The position numbers and the translations under genes were made by a program. Shown one piece after another: positions 20,462-31,842 of a stretch of DNA of 64,000 bases. Origin of the DNA: Neonectria sp. B-13 (taxonomy: Eukaryota > Ascomycota > Sordariomycetes > Hypocreales > Nectriaceae); NCBI GenBank assembly GCA_002682825.1, contig NOKP01000022.1:124001-188000 (forward strand), given 5' to 3'. Numbering within the stretch: position 1 is the stretch's first letter; the number at the start of each line of letters is the position of its first letter. The notes below the pieces were generated by a model. It had not been told where the DNA came from. It made no database searches and saw only the letters and a program-made list of their open reading frames with translations.

Positions 20462-23400
20462 CTAGATTCCTCGCAACGAGGCGTGTCTCGTCAACGGGCT
20501 TCCAATCTCGCCAGGGGCTCCAACACCACGATACTGAGAGCTGAATCCGTCAGCGGGATCCGGCACCCACCGCACAGTATGCTTTCCTGGACCGCCAGCA
20601 TCCCGCTTGACATCAAAAGCACCACCTCCGTTGGAAAGGCTGCCCTCGGTGTCGCACAGATCTAGGAGGTCTTGCTCCATGATGTTCTGCTCGCCAATTT
20701 GGGCGTCAATCTGAGACTTGATGGTTGCGAGTCCAATGTATCCTTCCGGGTCGCCCATATTGACGAGTTCCTTGCAGGCCTGACACAGCATAAGGCGAAC
20801 CGCGACATGGCGTGGTTGCGCAGGTGCGCGAATGGAGCTCATTGCAGGGATAGGAGATCCCATGCCAAATCCAGGAGGCACGCTCGGCGCACCCCAGCCA
20901 GGGCTACCAAATCCAGGCGGAGGAAACGGGTGTGCGCCTCCAGCGGGAGGTCCCCAAGGGTTGTGCACCATAGGGAATCCAGCTTCCATAAAGGGACTCG
21001 CTGGGAAGCCACCTCGTGGTCCTGGCGGTTGGTTGCGCAAGCTCCCCACCGGGATCTCGGCAGCAAGGGGATCATCGTCCTCGAGAAGAGCTCTGCTTCC
21101 CAGGTGCGTCGTTTCGTCCTCCTTGTCCTCATATAATCGTCCATGGTTGACACTTCCGGGCCTACCGATTGGCGCAGGTCGTCCAATGGGCTGCGTTGAC
21201 GTTCCAGATACACCGTCAAACGCTCCTGAGCTGTGGCGCGTATGAGTGGTTGGGGGTACATCCTTGGGTATCGGGAATCCTCCACCCATTCCAAACTGAT
21301 CACTAGCAGCCTGCGAGAATCCCGGAGGCGGCATGGGCACGGGAGGAAATCCCCGGGTCGCGTGTCCATTGATCCCCGGAGGGGACATCATCATGCCCGG
21401 ACCAGGTCTGAAACCAGGAGGGAAAATAGGTTCGTGAGGCATGCGGTTGGAGAATCCTGGCGGAGGGTGATGGGCGAGCCCGGGTGGTGGTTGCATTCCC
21501 ATTGGGGGGATCTGGAAAGGTGTAGACAGTCCTGGTAACTTTGAAGGTCCGAAGGGCGGCGAGACCGAATGGGAATGTTGAGACGTAGTTGCCGTCGTAC
21601 TTGTGCTTCCCTTCCTCTGTTGGCCGATAGGGCCTGGGCTCATGTGCGCTGGTGTTACAGAGTGAGGCGAAGGGTTCTGGCTCGTAGCCGAAGCCGACTG
21701 TGATGCCGAGGAACTCGATTGTCCAGTTTCCTGTTGTTGAGAAATTGTCCGGGGTCGGATAGGCGTCGGGGCCTTGGGAATCACCGGGGTGGCCACCGGT
21801 ATCTTGGGCGAGGCATAGCTGGCGGGGTTCGGGGGGTGTTGAGGTAGAACAGTCGGGATCGGGAGCGGATGTTGTTGACCACGCTTGGGAAGTTGCAGAG
21901 GTTGACCTTGAGGCGTCAGGCTCGCCACCTTGTGGGCTACCTTCTCCTCTCTGGCCCTCTCCTTGGCCTCCTTGGCTGCTTGAGCCTCCTTTTGGGCCTT
22001 GGCGGCTCGGGCTTCCTTGTCTCGCTTGTCTCGGTCCTGTTTGTCCTTTCGCTCCTGAGCCTCGCGCTCCTTTTGCTCACGAGCGTCCTTGTCCTTCTGT
22101 CGCTGCTCATCCTTCAGCTTCTTCTCCCGCTCCTTGGCTTCGCGAGCTTTGCGCTCCAGGTCGGCTTGCTTATCTCTCTGCTCCTGGACCCGCCGTTGTC
22201 GCTCGGCCTCCTTACGCAGCCGGGCTTCCTCCTCTGCCTTCTTCTGAGCCTCTTTCTGCTTCCGCTTCTCCTCAGCTTTCTGTCTTTGATCAGCGGCCCG
22301 TTGCTTTTCAGCCTCCAGTCGAGCCGCTTCCTGTTCGGCCTTCTCGGCATCTTTGCGAGCCTTCTCCTCAGCTAGGGCCTGCTTCTTCTGGGCCGCCTTG
22401 TCCTTCTTCTTCTGGGCGTTCTTGGCCTTTTTGGCCTTTTGTTGGTCGACTTGTCGGCTCTCCTCTTCCAACTCTTCCAGAAGTTTCTGTTGACGTTCCT
22501 TGGCTACCTTCTCCTTGTATGCGGATAGAACTCGTTGTTCAAACATCCGCGCGGCGAATATCTGAAACATGCGGCGGCCTTCTTCCATTCGTTGCTCCTC
22601 CGTCATTTGGTCCTGGCAGCAACACTCAGTATGGGACTGGGACGGCATTATAGAGGGGTTCGAGTATACCTCTTCATCCTCATACTCCTCATCTTGGCTG
22701 TCGTCGTAGTCTTCCTCCTCGTCCTCGTCGTCATCATATTCGTCGTCTTCGGGAGGAGGGTGACTATGAGGATTGGAGTATGAGCCGTTGGGATGACCGT
22801 AGCCGCGGGAGAAGTGCTCGCGAGCATCTTCCTCCCGCGCCATCCGACGTTCTGCCAGCTGCTCCATCATTTCGATGAATCGCTTGCCGTCATTCTTGAG
22901 TAGGTCATCCGCCACGGTGAGTATGCCGCCTAAGTCCATGTTACCATATCTGCGGAGTAGTGATTCAAGAAGTTGCGTACCCTTGACTTGCAAGCTGTTG
23001 CCAAACGTCAAGAAATCAGCCACGTCGCGGTCGTGAGAGTTGTGGAATTCTTCGGGAGGCTCGTCGTCGCTATATTCGTCGTCCTCCACTTCGTCCTCGC
23101 TGTAGCCGTCCTCCAACTCGTCTTCGTCTTCGTCGTCGCCGACATGTTCCACTATTCGACCGCGTGAGGGTTGTTGGTTAACGTAGCTCGAAGGTAGCCC
23201 TCGGGGTGGTCGTAGGGAGAAATCGCGGGGTGGGGGGAGCATCGGCGGGCCCTCGCCTTGGTTCGCGAATTGCTCCAGCTCGAGGTAGTAGGCGTCGTAG
23301 AGACCTTCCAACTCCTCCTCTATCGCAGTGCGCTTCCGACCACAGACCGTACAGCTGCACGTGTGCTTCTGCTGTTCCTTCATCTTCTTCAGGACCGCGT

Positions 23401-24058
23401 CCTTCTCCACCTTGACCAACGACTTTCGTTCGTCCTCACCCAGGCCAAGCCAGAATTCCTTAATTCTTTCACGCTCCTCCTGGTTACTCGTGCTCCAGAT
23501 TTTGTCGCGAGACATGCCAGAGCCACGACCCACCGTCGAGGAGTGCGATTGAAGATGAGAAGCTTCGGTGATCGACGCAGCATCACTATTGTCTGCGGCG
23601 TTCTTTTTCTTCTTCTTTCGGTTTTTCTTAGATTTGGCGTCTAGCATCAGGTGGCCGTTCGTCATGGGCATCTGGTGACTCACCCCCAAGACGTATTCGT
23701 GCTCATCGTCGCTAACGACAATCTCATGGTCGGCGGGGCCGGTGCCCGAGGTCTTGCCGGGGCCCGATGCGACGTCGGGATAGCCATTCGCAGCCTGCTC
23801 GGCGGCTGCTTTGGCGGCTGCCTTCTGTCGACGCTTCTGCTTCTTGCGGTTTACGGCTGGACCAGTGTCACTGTTGGCGTTGGGCTCGGGTGGGGGTGCG
23901 GTAGGTTTGGTGGTTGTGGGGGTTGAGGGTTGGGACGACTCGGAAGGGGTGCCCTTGGGGACGGTGATGAACTTGGAGCCATCCTTGTTGGTGTATTTGG
24001 CGGTGTTTCGGGGCGATGCCGGCGTTTGGGACGCCGGTTTCTGGGTGTTGGCCGGCAT
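20462..24058 (-). CDS. NST1: Stress response protein Nst1
   Basis: An intronless 1198-residue frame matching Nst1, a fungal factor that negatively affects salt tolerance and is linked to RNA processing-body proteins. In order: a disordered basic N-terminus with K-rich stretches (NRKKQKRRQKAAAKAAA and KKNRKKKKKN), a conserved segment ERERIKEFWLGLGEDERKSLVKVEKD with CSCTVCGRKR (possible zinc ligands), acidic runs near 303-340 and 436-460, and FLTFGNSLQVKG. A roughly 220-residue charged coiled coil (about 500-720, rich in KEAQKKAEEEARLRKEAE-type heptads) precedes a long Pro/Gly/Met-rich tail (about 735-1050) and a final globular piece with LMLCQACKELVN. Family length is usually 1100-1300 residues. 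The antisense Leu-rich frames across the coiled coil are shadows. Confidence 0.92.
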   Translation of the reverse strand: MPANTQKPASQTPASPRNTAKYTNKDGSKFITVPKGTPSESSQPSTPTTTKPTAPPPEPNANSDTGPAVNRKKQKRRQKAAAKAAAEQAANGYPDVASGPGKTSGTGPADHEIVVSDDEHEYVLGVSHQMPMTNGHLMLDAKSKKNRKKKKKNAADNSDAASITEASHLQSHSSTVGRGSGMSRDKIWSTSNQEERERIKEFWLGLGEDERKSLVKVEKDAVLKKMKEQQKHTCSCTVCGRKRTAIEEELEGLYDAYYLELEQFANQGEGPPMLPPPRDFSLRPPRGLPSSYVNQQPSRGRIVEHVGDDEDEDELEDGYSEDEVEDDEYSDDEPPEEFHNSHDRDVADFLTFGNSLQVKGTQLLESLLRRYGNMDLGGILTVADDLLKNDGKRFIEMMEQLAERRMAREEDAREHFSRGYGHPNGSYSNPHSHPPPEDDEYDDDEDEEEDYDDSQDEEYEDEEVYSNPSIMPSQSHTECCCQDQMTEEQRMEEGRRMFQIFAARMFEQRVLSAYKEKVAKERQQKLLEELEEESRQVDQQKAKKAKNAQKKKDKAAQKKQALAEEKARKDAEKAEQEAARLEAEKQRAADQRQKAEEKRKQKEAQKKAEEEARLRKEAERQRRVQEQRDKQADLERKAREAKEREKKLKDEQRQKDKDAREQKEREAQERKDKQDRDKRDKEARAAKAQKEAQAAKEAKERAREEKVAHKVASLTPQGQPLQLPKRGQQHPLPIPTVLPQHPPNPASYASPKIPVATPVIPKAPTPIRPRTISQQQETGQSSSSASQSASATSQNPSPHSVTPAHMSPGPIGQQRKGSTSTTATTSQHSHSVSPPFGPSKLPGLSTPFQIPPMGMQPPPGLAHHPPPGFSNRMPHEPIFPPGFRPGPGMMMSPPGINGHATRGFPPVPMPPPGFSQAASDQFGMGGGFPIPKDVPPTTHTRHSSGAFDGVSGTSTQPIGRPAPIGRPGSVNHGRLYEDKEDETTHLGSRALLEDDDPLAAEIPVGSLRNQPPGPRGGFPASPFMEAGFPMVHNPWGPPAGGAHPFPPPGFGSPGWGAPSVPPGFGMGSPIPAMSSIRAPAQPRHVAVRLMLCQACKELVNMGDPEGYIGLATIKSQIDAQIGEQNIMEQDLLDLCDTEGSLSNGGGAFDVKRDAGGPGKHTVRWVPDPADGFSSQYRGVGAPGEIGSPLTRHASLRGI

Positions 24059-27000
24059 CGTGGGTTACGGAGCGAGGGCAGTCGAAAGCATGAAGAGGCG
24101 GCGCGCAACACGTGTCTGCCGACTCGGGTGGAAGAAGGGAGGAGAAAGGATGTCTAGAAGTAGCTGTCGCGGGTCAGCACGGTGCCAGCAGAGGCTGCGC
24201 GGCGTAGAGTGAGGTGGCTCGGGTCGACAGGGCGGCGGCGGACGGGTGCGAGGTGCGGGTTGCCGTTGATGGTGGAGGGTCTGGGGCGGCTCAAAATGAG
24301 GCACTCACAGTCGGCTGGCCAGGTCAGGGTTAGGTCAGCGATGACGCCTGCGGGGAGGTGGGCCAGGCCCGGATTTGTCGATAAGATGCTCAGGGGGGCG
24401 AGCGAGTGCGCAATGCGAAGCCGGTATCGATGTTGCAAGAGGGAGTACTGGGCCTGGATGTCTTTGTTGGAGGTTTGGATGCTGTTCGAGGCTCAAGGCA
24501 AGAGATGGAAGTCACTCTCCAGTGGAGTTACATGGCACCTGTACTTCGCATGCAGCTGAACGAGGGCGTGCACTGTGAAGCCAGGAAAAACTGGGTCCGC
24601 TCCGTCAATCATATTTCGTGCCTGAGTGCGAAAGGGTCGTGTGACTTTACACGTGACTTTCGTCACCAACGTTTTGCGCGTTTGTGCCTTAGGCAAGTGG
24701 GGTTGGCGGGACACGAACGACCTTGATGTCAACGCTCCGTAGCTCGATCGAGCTTACCCTAGACGCGTCTGAAGATTGTTTGTTCTAGAAATCTCCAGAC
24801 AATCGTTACATTACCTCTTTGACCTCTACCTTATGAGAAATCATCTTTGAAGCCCTTTCCTTACTTGTTATTGAAGTAAGGTATAGAACACAAGTTTATG
24901 TCTCAGAGCTGACGTACAAATGACAATCCCACGCCAGGCTCTCCCCTCACGGTTGCCCGCGAGCTAATTGTGAGGCTGGGCGCTTCTGCGTTGTGGCGTC
25001 CGCCATCGTGTCTCCTGCAGATGTCCTGGACATTCTTTGGACGCCTTCGATGGAACCTCGGCGCATGACCAACGCAACAAAATGAGTTACCTTAGTTATG
25101 AGACAGAGCAGATTGCATACTACCCAAGGCAATCAAGGCGACAAGGCAGACAGACATGCACAGTACTTAACCCCCTCATTTCAGCCAGCCTGTTCTTGTT
25201 AACGATCCCCTCTTTCGCAGCTGCGAAAAAGCCTAGTGAGTACCAATGCTCTTCAATCGTCATTACCCATATTCGTATAGACTTCCCTGCCAGCCTTGTT
25301 TGACGTTTGGCATGAAACCGCCAGAGGGTGGAGGGACTTTAGCCGAAGGGTGAAGGGTGGATTAGGATCTTCGTCGATTTGCAAGAAGCAAATCTCTCTC
25401 CCGGACGGAACCCCCAAGAACGGGTTGCACAACTCGGGGGGATGACGGGTCAGAGAGGTTGAGGGGTTGATCTTCATTCAACTTGATGAGATGGTTTCTG
25501 CGTCTACTCAAAGAACTGGGCTCAGACCACTGTATTTCGTACAGTTTAAAAAGGTGGATGGACAGGTGCCACAACGTCACCGCATTCCGCAAGCAATCTC
25601 GTGCACAAGCACTCTCTGCGTGACGCAAGGCGACCGCGAAACGAGACAGTCCGTCGGCGTCCCCTTGATATGTTGGACAAGAGTGGCGGAACGTGGCAAT
25701 GGGCAACACCGACGTTGCTAGTCTTCGGCTGCTTGACCGCAGAAGGGAAAACGTCTCCAAGGGTGAGATGAGAAGCTTATCCGTAGCACTACGGCAACCA
25801 CCTCAAACTGGCGCAAACGCGATGCAGAGATAACGGATTGGTGCCATATCGGGCAACAGATTCGTCAGATAACACCTCGTACTGGTGACTTCCTCCGTGC
25901 TACCGCTGCCTCGTTTGGTTGGAAGCAGAATACCAAATGCGATTGACGAAACGTACAAAGATGACGATGGACAAGGACGGTAGTAGTGGTGGGGTTGTGC
26001 CAGGCTAACGAGCAATGCATATTTGCTACGTTCAGTCGGTCCACGCGATTCACGGGCAGCACGGAACGACGATGAGACTGTTAGTTGCAGGCCGGCCCTG
26101 AACCAACATTGCCGATGAGCAAGGGGAGTGCCTGTCAGCCCCGTTTCTGGGCTCGGTCTCGTGAGAGTGTACGAAGCGAAGTACGAAGCACAAGAAGCCG
26201 TCGTAGGACAATAAGCGGGAACCAGTTTTTGGGTTGATGCGATGCGAGGCACTGAAAGCCTCGCTGAGCAGACAAACCCGGTCTTTGGCCGGTCATTGGA
26301 CGCGGGGAGAGACCACCCCTGGATAGTCCCTTGGTTGTGGAGGGAACTTGCTCTGTTTGTATCGCACCGTAATCCGTACTCTGCACCGAGCGTCGATCGA
26401 CATCGGAGGTAGCCGTCGGAGCTGCGTCTTTGCTGGAACCAGGAAATGCTGCGTCGAGATGGTCGTGATACGATCGAGTAGAGCTGACTGGACGGCATTT
26501 ACACGAGAACTTGCCATAGCAAGAGCCAAGAGTCCCACAGGCAACCGAAGATGGCTCGATGCCATCTCCCAAGGCATAGACGGAGCTTGAACGACTGGCT
26601 CTGGTCCTACCAGTTCGTCCTGGTCCATCCCGGTCCCTGAACGGAGAGTGCTTATTTTAGCCTCCTGCTGGGCTTGGCTGGGGTTAGTTTTTCGGGTGCA
26701 CAGCCTCACAGGGACGCCGCTGCGCTAGTCAGGCCTCAGCCGTGACATGACATGACGGCAGTAGCTTCAGGACCTTGACTTCCGGCACGGCGGACGACGC
26801 GGGAAACGCACCGGGCATTGGAAGAGGCAACCCGCAAGAGGTAGCCAACCTGGATGACCTCTGGCCCGTGGTCATCGGCAAAGTTGTCACTGTTGTCATC
26901 TCGCTGCCTCGTTGGTCAACCTCGGAGAGAGCTGAGAGGGATGAAGACGTGGTGGCATGTTTCTCGCTCGCGAACCCACTCTTTGCCATTGACGTGGGAG

Positions 27001-28158
27001 AAGAATCAGCATCCATTTCCCCGTGATTGGGCCTTTTCTACCTGCGTGGCCGGACTGTACTTGGTAGAATATGCCATGTAATGCGATGTCAGGTCCGTCC
27101 CGGGCAATGGAGTGTGTTGGCGATGACGAGAGAGCTCCCCCATCATGCGACCGGGTGTGTGGCAAATGCAAGTTGGCGGAAGCAATGGACGGAAGCAATG
27201 GAACCAGAGCACACAGCCAGAAGACAGCCAAGAGATAATGGCAAAAACATGTGCTTTCGGAGGTGGACGAGGTCGGCAGTGAGAGAGCAAGCAGCAACAT
27301 CGCGGCAAAACGGCACTGCACAATGCAATAGTCTACTATGCGCTCGCTGTATTGGGGTGCGCAGCGCTGCGTGAGATTCCTGTGACGTTACCCCGTACGT
27401 CTGTCTGTAACTACGGATGCACAGCACGGTGGATTCGTGCAAAGCACTTTCCATTCTCTTCTGACTCGAGAGCCGAACTCATGTAGTAGTGGTATTGTGA
27501 TATGCATCCGAAAACCCATTCATTGACACACGATGGAAGATCTGTGTGGGCAGTGCCCAGTCAACAAAGCACATGCCAGGTCTGTTTTTGGGCCACGATC
27601 CATGCGCTCGATGCGCTCGGAGCGCGCCATTCGACAAGGGGCCCCTCTAGCCCAAACTGGTGAGCTCCTCGGTGGGAGACGGACTACACTTGACGTAGTA
27701 GACTAGGGGCCAGAGCGGTTTCTTTTTCTGGATGTTTTTGGCGGCCATCCTCGCTAGTTGACCCAGCCCTTAGTTGGCCCATCTATGAGTTGAGCCGGAA
27801 GCTTTGATTCTTGGAGAAACCCCTGGTGATAAGGCTGGCTATTCTTGTTTTCCATCATGGCCATCAGCCTCCACCATCAGCCAGCGCCAGTATTCTCTGC
27901 CGCCGCCACTTGGCTCGCTCCGCCTCCAGCGCCCTCCATTCATACAACGTAGCTCCCGTGCAGTTTCCACTCAACCATTGTAACAACCACTGTAACAACC
28001 ACTGCCACCGCAGGGAACCAAAAGGTGCAACTTGCAGCACGCAGCCAGCCAGAAACCCGAGGTTGAGGTACCCAAGCCTCCCAAGACACTCCAGGGGCTG
28101 CTAAAAAAGTCCTCCACTGGGCTGCTCCACCACCCACCCAGCTTGCTCCAGCCTCGAT
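24059..28158. other. Gene-poor stretch
   Basis: About 4 kb without a supportable gene. The first few hundred bases are the NST1 promoter or 5' UTR. A 231-codon minus-strand frame at 25803-26498 and neighbours at 25362-25760 and 26135-26572 overlap each other in different frames, show no domain, splice pattern or biased composition, and are not called. No tRNA, rRNA or transposon signature was recognised. Confidence 0.5.
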
Positions 28159-29110
28159 TTGCAGGGCAGTCCCCACTATAACCACCACCACTCCCACCGG
28201 GCGCTCGCGCCGCTCCCCGGCCTGCTGCTGGCGACGCCCAAAAAGGGACCGAAACGGGGGACTCGAACGGACGGACAGTCGACACTGCTGGAACCACGGC
28301 GCCTGGCACCTGGCACCTGGCACCAAGCACTCGCATCGCACTGCTGCACGGCACCAACACCAAAAGCGCCCCAAGCAACGGGATCCGTCGATTCAGCCCA
28401 GCCTAAAAACCCAGCTCGCTCGCACTCTTCTCAGCCCAGACCCAGCTCCAAGTCTCAAGTCCCAGTCTTGACTCTCCCGTCTCCTAGCTCTCTCAGGGCT
28501 CTCACCTTGCACTCCGAGAAACCGCCATCGCACTCCCGTCCTCCCCGTCGCCGCTCTCCAAAGTCCTACGGCCTACGCTTCCTCACCTCGTATTCCCATT
28601 CCATTAAAAGCCCAACTTCCGTCTCCTCCAACCACTCCGTCCACCCGTCCCACCGCCCCGGCCTGGATCGTATTCGCTACGCGCGCGCTCCGACGTCCCT
28701 GTTGCGTTGCTCATCCCCATCTCCATCTCCATCTCCGTCTCCATCTCCGTCTCCAACCCCCATCGTGTCCGGGCCGCGTCCAAAACCAAAACCCAAACCC
28801 AAACCAACCTCGGAACATCAAAATAGGGGCCACTCGACGACTTCCTTACACGATCCCATCGCCCCAGCTGCCGTCCTGCGCCCCTTTACGACGCGACTAT
28901 ACCTTTCACGATTTGCCTCCCGTAGTCGTTGCTGCCGCTGCCTGGTCCCGACTTCAATCCACGCCGAGCGAGAGTTAGGGGATCTGCCCATCCTTGGATT
29001 TTGGGGGTCATTTTCGCTGGTAGACGACCAACCACCCGTACCCGTACCCGTTCTCCTTCGACTGTCTCGATAGACACCGATACCGCTCGCACCCGAGCCC
29101 ACGATTCACC
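28159..29110 (+). promoter_or_regulatory. RHO2 upstream region / long pyrimidine-rich leader
   Basis: A C-rich, G-poor region with simple repeats leads to the RHO2 start. An open plus-strand frame of 304 codons ends at 29073, 38 nt before the RHO2 ATG, but its product is low-complexity Pro/Ser/Arg without a domain. The openness is explained by base bias. A long 5' UTR with upstream frames is the likelier reading. Confidence 0.45.
28716..28808 (+). repeat. CCATCT/CCGTCT and CCAAAA simple repeats
   Basis: A run of CTCCAT/CTCCGT hexamers at 28716-28755 is followed by CCAAAA/CCCAAA units at 28781-28808. Both lie in the presumed RHO2 leader. Confidence 0.85.
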
Positions 29111-30065
29111 ATGAGTGCAAATCCCCAAAATGTCATTCGCAGGTACGGCCCCTCCGCCTTCGCCTTCGCCCGCGGTCCCTCGGGATAGCATCGTCATGGC
29201 TTACCCACCTCCCACCTCCCACTCCTTGTGCCCTCGTATCCTCCCGCTCGTCCGCACTCAATTACGACCTCGACGTGGCAAGCTAGATCGCTAACAACCA
29301 CTCCAGGAAGCTGGTTATTATTGGCGACGGTGCCTGCGGAAAGACCAGTTTGCTGAGCGTCTTCACGCTAGGATACTTCCCGACAGTATGACCACCCCTC
29401 CCACTCTGACCCTCACTCTCCTCACGAGCCTTGCTAACCAGACTTCCTCTAGCATTACGTGAGTTACGACCGAAACCCCTGCGCTACCGACCGCCGACGT
29501 ATTGACCTCTTCGATTACAGATCCCCACCGTCTTTGAGAACTATGTGACCGATTGTCGAGTGGACGGCAAGTCTGTCCAACTCGCACTATGGGATACTGC
29601 TGGCCAGGAAGACTACGAACGATTGCGGCCCCTCGCCTACTCGAAAGCACACGTCATCCTGGTCGGCTTCTCAGTTGACACTCCAGATTCCCTCGATAAC
29701 GTCAAACATAAGGTGCGGCTCCCTCGGCATGGCTGTGCACCGAAATTCTCCCAAGCTGACGCGTTACTCTTTAGTGGATCGAAGAGGCAACCCGACTTTG
29801 CACCGGCGTCCCCATCATCCTCGTCGGCCTGAAGAAGGACCTCCGAGAAGACCCGGTCGCCATCGAGGAAATGCGCAAGAAATCGATGCGGTTCGTCACC
29901 GAGCACGAAGGCGAGACTATTGCACGAGACATCGGCGCCAAGCGATATTTGGAATGTTCCAGTCTGAGCGGCGAAGGCGTCGACGACGTGTTCGAGGCTG
30001 CCACCCGCGCTGCTCTCCTGACCTTTGAGAAGGGAGAGGGAGGAGGCTGCTGTGTTGTGCTGTGA
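29111..30065 (+). CDS. RHO2: Rho2-type small GTPase
   Basis: A Rho-family GTPase closest to fission-yeast Rho2, which acts at the plasma membrane in cell-wall integrity and polarity. Five exons: 29111-29142, 29307-29385, 29453-29458, 29521-29712 and 29775-30065. The third is only 6 nt (CATTAC, His-Tyr), flanked by a CTCTAG acceptor and a GTGAGT donor. The 199-residue protein shows the G1 loop GDGACGKTS, switch I with YIPTVFENY, the G3 motif DTAGQED, a TKAD-equivalent LKKD, and ECSSLSG. The C-terminus is a CCVVL ending: CVVL is a CaaX box predicting geranylgeranylation, and the Cys just before it is a possible palmitoylation site. [20 protein letters not shown] and [14 protein letters not shown] are diagnostic for Rho2 over Rho1. 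The splice model gives an exact frame. Confidence 0.95.
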
Positions 30066-31180
30066 GGCTTCTACCACTCAATCCCATGGTGATGCGATGC
30101 GATGCGAGGCAGAACCTCCATTATACGGGATGATGTGCCTCACAGCAGATCGCGTCATGTTGCAGCAATGGACGTCATATCTTAGGAAGGATTGACACCT
30201 CCCTCCGTTGCCTGCCGACGATGCGCTCGCCGCTCATACACTGCAGTCACACCCACCATCTTGAAAATATGGACTGCACCTTTTTTTGGCTTACCAGGAA
30301 ACGGAACTGGAAACGGACATAGAGAATTGTTGCTCGCCGCTCGGGGAGGAAAAAACTTGCTTCACATCACTCCCAGGCCGACTGGCCCCGTCGTCGCCTC
30401 AATCACGACTGGCCAAAGCCAAGCCAGTCTCAGCCGACTCTCTCATAACTCATAACCAATGGACCCGCCGCCCTCCCTCGCACCACCAACCTCATGTTTG
30501 GCGTTTCTGATTGACGGGACAGTTTCACTCTTTGGAAAGGGGGGCTTTCTGCATAAAGAGAGGGAAAACCCATTTAACATGCGACAACACATCATCGAAT
30601 TTTCATTCCTCCTCCAATCTTGGCTCCCATGTTTTATCTATTTTATTTTGGTTAACTATTATTAATCTGGCAAGCGAAATTTATTCTGCAGCGGACAAGA
30701 AACCAAAAAGCACGATGAGCAGAAGCATCTTCAACTCTCGAACATGTATTAATACCGTGGGATTTTCGCATAGAGCAAGCCCCCCGACTCAGAGCGTTGC
30801 TTGTTGCGAGAGCGTGTCTATTTCGACGAGCGAGAAAAAGGGGGAAGAGCAGAGTCAGTGCTGACAGGATGAGACGATACCGGGTAAAAGAATTAGGTTA
30901 GGGGTTAAGATAGTAACCGTCGTTTTTGGTGATACTTAATGAGAGTGATGATTTTCATCTTCAGAGCAGCCAGAGGGACCATGCGTCAAGGGGCAGTTTC
31001 TGATGAGCTTGTACATGATTATGCATTGGTGAATCTCTATGGCTTTTGCATTCTGCTTCTGCATTGCGTTGTGTCTGCGTGCCCTAGCCATCCTTACAGT
31101 GTCTTTTCACCGCCTATAATACAATTGATGAACTCCAACGCTTCACCATCTAGCTTGTGTACACGGACTTTTCCACCTCT
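30066..31180. other. Convergent intergenic region
   Basis: 3' flanks of RHO2 (+) and the mL40 gene (-). It contains an AT-rich segment around 30590-30720. No gene recognised. Confidence 0.55.
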
Positions 31181-31723
31181 CTACCTCTTCCACTCATGGT
31201 TCCACGCCTGGGTGGCAGGAAACTCGGTCTGGAAGCGGGCATACTCGATGGGCACCGCCTGGGTTCCCCATACACCCTTCTTCTCCATGGCGACACGATA
31301 CAGGTATCCCTCGCCACGGGTGCCGGGACCGACCGTCTTGCGCAGCTCCTCGCAGGCGTTGTACATGCCGCTGTGCATGCGGTGGCGCTCGCGCTCCATC
31401 TCCTGATGTTGCTGGCGACGGAAGAGCTGCCAGGCGCGGTGGATGGTCCAGTGGCGGAGATGGCGCTGGCGGGCCATGCGCAGCGGCGGCGGCGCTGGCG
31501 AGAACATGTTCTGCTTGAGGGTGCGGATGCGGTAGAAGTTCTCCGACTTGTTGACCTGGTGCTTGCGGCGGGGCGTCGTCGCCTTTGGTGTGGGCTTCTT
31601 GGCCACGACCTTGGGGGGTGTACGGGCGAAGGCCGTGGCGGTGGTCGAGAAGAGACGGGTAGTGGGGAGGGCTGTCGGGGCCGAGCGGGTGAACAGCCCG
31701 CGGAGGGAGAAGAGGGACGCCAT
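31181..31723 (-). CDS. MRPL28: Mitochondrial large-subunit ribosomal protein mL40
   Basis: A single-exon, 180-residue protein resembling fungal mL40 (yeast Mrpl28), a component of the mitochondrial 54S large subunit. The N-terminus is a mitochondrial presequence rich in Arg, Ser and Leu without acids (MASLFSLRGLFTRS). It is followed by a basic RRKHQVNKSENFYRIRTLKQNMFSP block, HWTIHRAWQLFRRQQ and a conserved-looking C-terminal YRVAMEKKGVWGTQAVPIEYAR segment. Family assignment is by motif recall and is fairly secure. The upstream gene on the same strand ends 119 bp before this start. Confidence 0.8.
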   Translation of the reverse strand: MASLFSLRGLFTRSAPTALPTTRLFSTTATAFARTPPKVVAKKPTPKATTPRRKHQVNKSENFYRIRTLKQNMFSPAPPPLRMARQRHLRHWTIHRAWQLFRRQQHQEMERERHRMHSGMYNACEELRKTVGPGTRGEGYLYRVAMEKKGVWGTQAVPIEYARFQTEFPATQAWNHEWKR

Positions 31724-31842
31724 TGTGAGGGGTTCGGATAGCTGTCGCGGGGAATTGAGGTGTGGTGATGTTGCGAGTCGGCGACGGGTTGTGCGAGAGT
31801 TCTCGGCTCTCGTGATGCCTCGTTGAGCGTCCGGCGGCGAGA

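Noticed and set aside
21869..22375. 168-codon Leu/Ser-rich plus-strand frame
   Set aside because: It is antisense to the Lys/Glu/Ala-rich coiled coil of NST1, whose codons read backwards as Leu and Ser; no independent support.
25803..26498. 231-codon minus-strand frame
   Set aside because: No domain, targeting signal or splice pattern, and overlapping frames of similar length exist in other phases.
28159..29073. 304-codon plus-strand frame upstream of RHO2
   Set aside because: The product is low-complexity Pro/Ser/Arg, openness is explained by the C-rich leader, and it stops 38 nt before the RHO2 start.
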